Translations under genes and position numbers: made by a program | Assembly: GCF_003725545.1 (NCBI RefSeq) | Contig: NZ_RJLN01000001.1 | Span: forward strand, 109,626 to 173,625 | Origin: Micromonospora solifontis | GTDB taxonomy: Bacteria; Actinomycetota; Actinomycetes; Mycobacteriales; Micromonosporaceae | Length of the DNA stretch: 64,000 bases | Direction of reading: 5' to 3' | In this document: piece by piece, positions 63,488 through 64,000 of the stretch | Position numbering within the stretch: the stretch's first letter is position 1 | Layout: each line of letters begins with the position of its first letter | Notes under the pieces: generated by a model | The model's input: the letters and a program-made list of their open reading frames with translations, nothing else | Told to the model about the DNA's origin: nothing | The model's database searches: none

Positions 63488-64000
63488 ATGGGCGAGCGAG
63501 AGGTTCCGGCGCAGGCGGTCCACCCGGGATCCGCGCCGGACCCCAGCGACCGACCGGCCGACCCGGGTGCCGACGAGCGCGGGCCGGAGGCCCCGACGAC
63601 GGGAGCCGCCGCGGTGGCCCGGGCGCGGGTGAGCGTCGCCGGCGCGGCCGTACGGCCCCCGGCTGAGGACCGGCCCGCCGCACCGGCCACCGCCACCACG
63701 TACCGGTCCGGCGCCCCGGCGGAGCCCGCGGGGCCGCTGGAGCGGCGTCAGCCCGGCGCCTCGGTCACGCCCTCGACCTGGTCCGCCTTCGCCGCCGGCG
63801 AGCGTTCCGCCACGACGCCGGCCCCGGCCGACCCGGTCGGCGGCGGGTCCCCGGTCGGCGATGGCGCGCCGGCGGCCGAGGCAGGTGTCTCCCCGGCCCC
63901 CGACGCTGCCGGCGCGGCCCCCGCCGGGACCGCCGGCACCCCCGCACCGACCCCCGCCGGGACCGCCACCGCGCCCGCCGCCACCGCACCGGCCCCCACC
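63488..64000 (+). CDS. Start of a disordered Pro/Ala-rich protein, cut by window end
   Basis: An open frame from ATG 63488, with GGAGG upstream, runs without a stop to the window end (171 codons). It begins MGERQ-like MGEREVPAQAVHPGSAP and stays Ala/Pro/Gly/Thr-rich with no hydrophobic segment so far. Such N-terminal regions often precede a membrane or kinase domain, but nothing in this part shows a function. It follows the NlpC/P60 gene by about 110 bp on the same strand. Confidence 0.6.
   Translation, partial: MGEREVPAQAVHPGSAPDPSDRPADPGADERGPEAPTTGAAAVARARVSVAGAAVRPPAEDRPAAPATATTYRSGAPAEPAGPLERRQPGASVTPSTWSAFAAGERSATTPAPADPVGGGSPVGDGAPAAEAGVSPAPDAAGAAPAGTAGTPAPTPAGTATAPAATAPAPT

Overview
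The window is a high-GC stretch of an actinobacterial chromosome. Gene content and style (many GTG starts, 1-4 bp start/stop overlaps, type VII secretion genes, futalosine-pathway menaquinone genes, LPXTG proteins, Tat-exported PhoX) suggest Micromonosporaceae, probably Micromonospora or a close relative. This placement is inference from content only; no database comparison was possible. No rRNA, tRNA, CRISPR array, insertion sequence or prophage was seen.

Layout. 1-5.0 kb: type VII secretion (T7SS) genes: a partial SseB-like gene, mycosin protease, two WXG100 proteins and EccE. 5.0-14.4 kb: small membrane protein, two GNAT enzymes, RarD-type permease, an ECF sigma/anti-sigma pair divergent from a Tat-exported PhoX phosphatase with a PHO-box-like repeat between them, an IclR regulator, an MFS gene that appears frameshifted, and a long-chain polyprenyl diphosphate synthase. 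14.5-30.7 kb: the complete nuoA-N operon (14 genes, minus strand). 30.8-37.4 kb: menJ-like reductase with a Rex-like box, a small ORF, menG/ubiE, two paralogous LPVTG surface proteins and mqnC. 37.4-44.2 kb: a PIN-domain remnant, an LppU-like protein, the paaABCDE phenylacetyl-CoA epoxidase operon, and two tandem SxxK serine hydrolases. 44.2-49.3 kb: mqnA, an MFS exporter with its ArsR regulator, and a HelR/HelD-like motor. 49.4-51.7 kb: an orphan T7SS substrate cassette. 51.8-57.7 kb: an ABC exporter, a double-VOC protein, and a BtuFCD-like transporter behind a cobalamin riboswitch. 57.7-64 kb: C39-like protease, small membrane proteins with mqnE, an NlpC/P60 hydrolase and the start of a disordered protein running off the end.

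How it fits together. A main theme is respiration. Complex I reduces menaquinone. The genes for the quinone head group (mqnA, mqnE, mqnC), prenyl tail (polyprenyl synthase), ring methylation (menG) and tail saturation (menJ) lie around the nuo operon in separate transcription units. A second theme is the cell surface: T7SS core and substrates, LPVTG proteins, NlpC/P60, C39-like and SxxK enzymes.

The most notable unannotated signals are: long inverted repeats at five of the nine convergent gene junctions; 11-bp direct repeats resembling PHO boxes before phoX; a Rex-like site before menJ; a concentric palindrome over the start codon of the ArsR-linked exporter; a cobalamin riboswitch with a possible Shine-Dalgarno hairpin; and a five-tract G-quadruplex motif.
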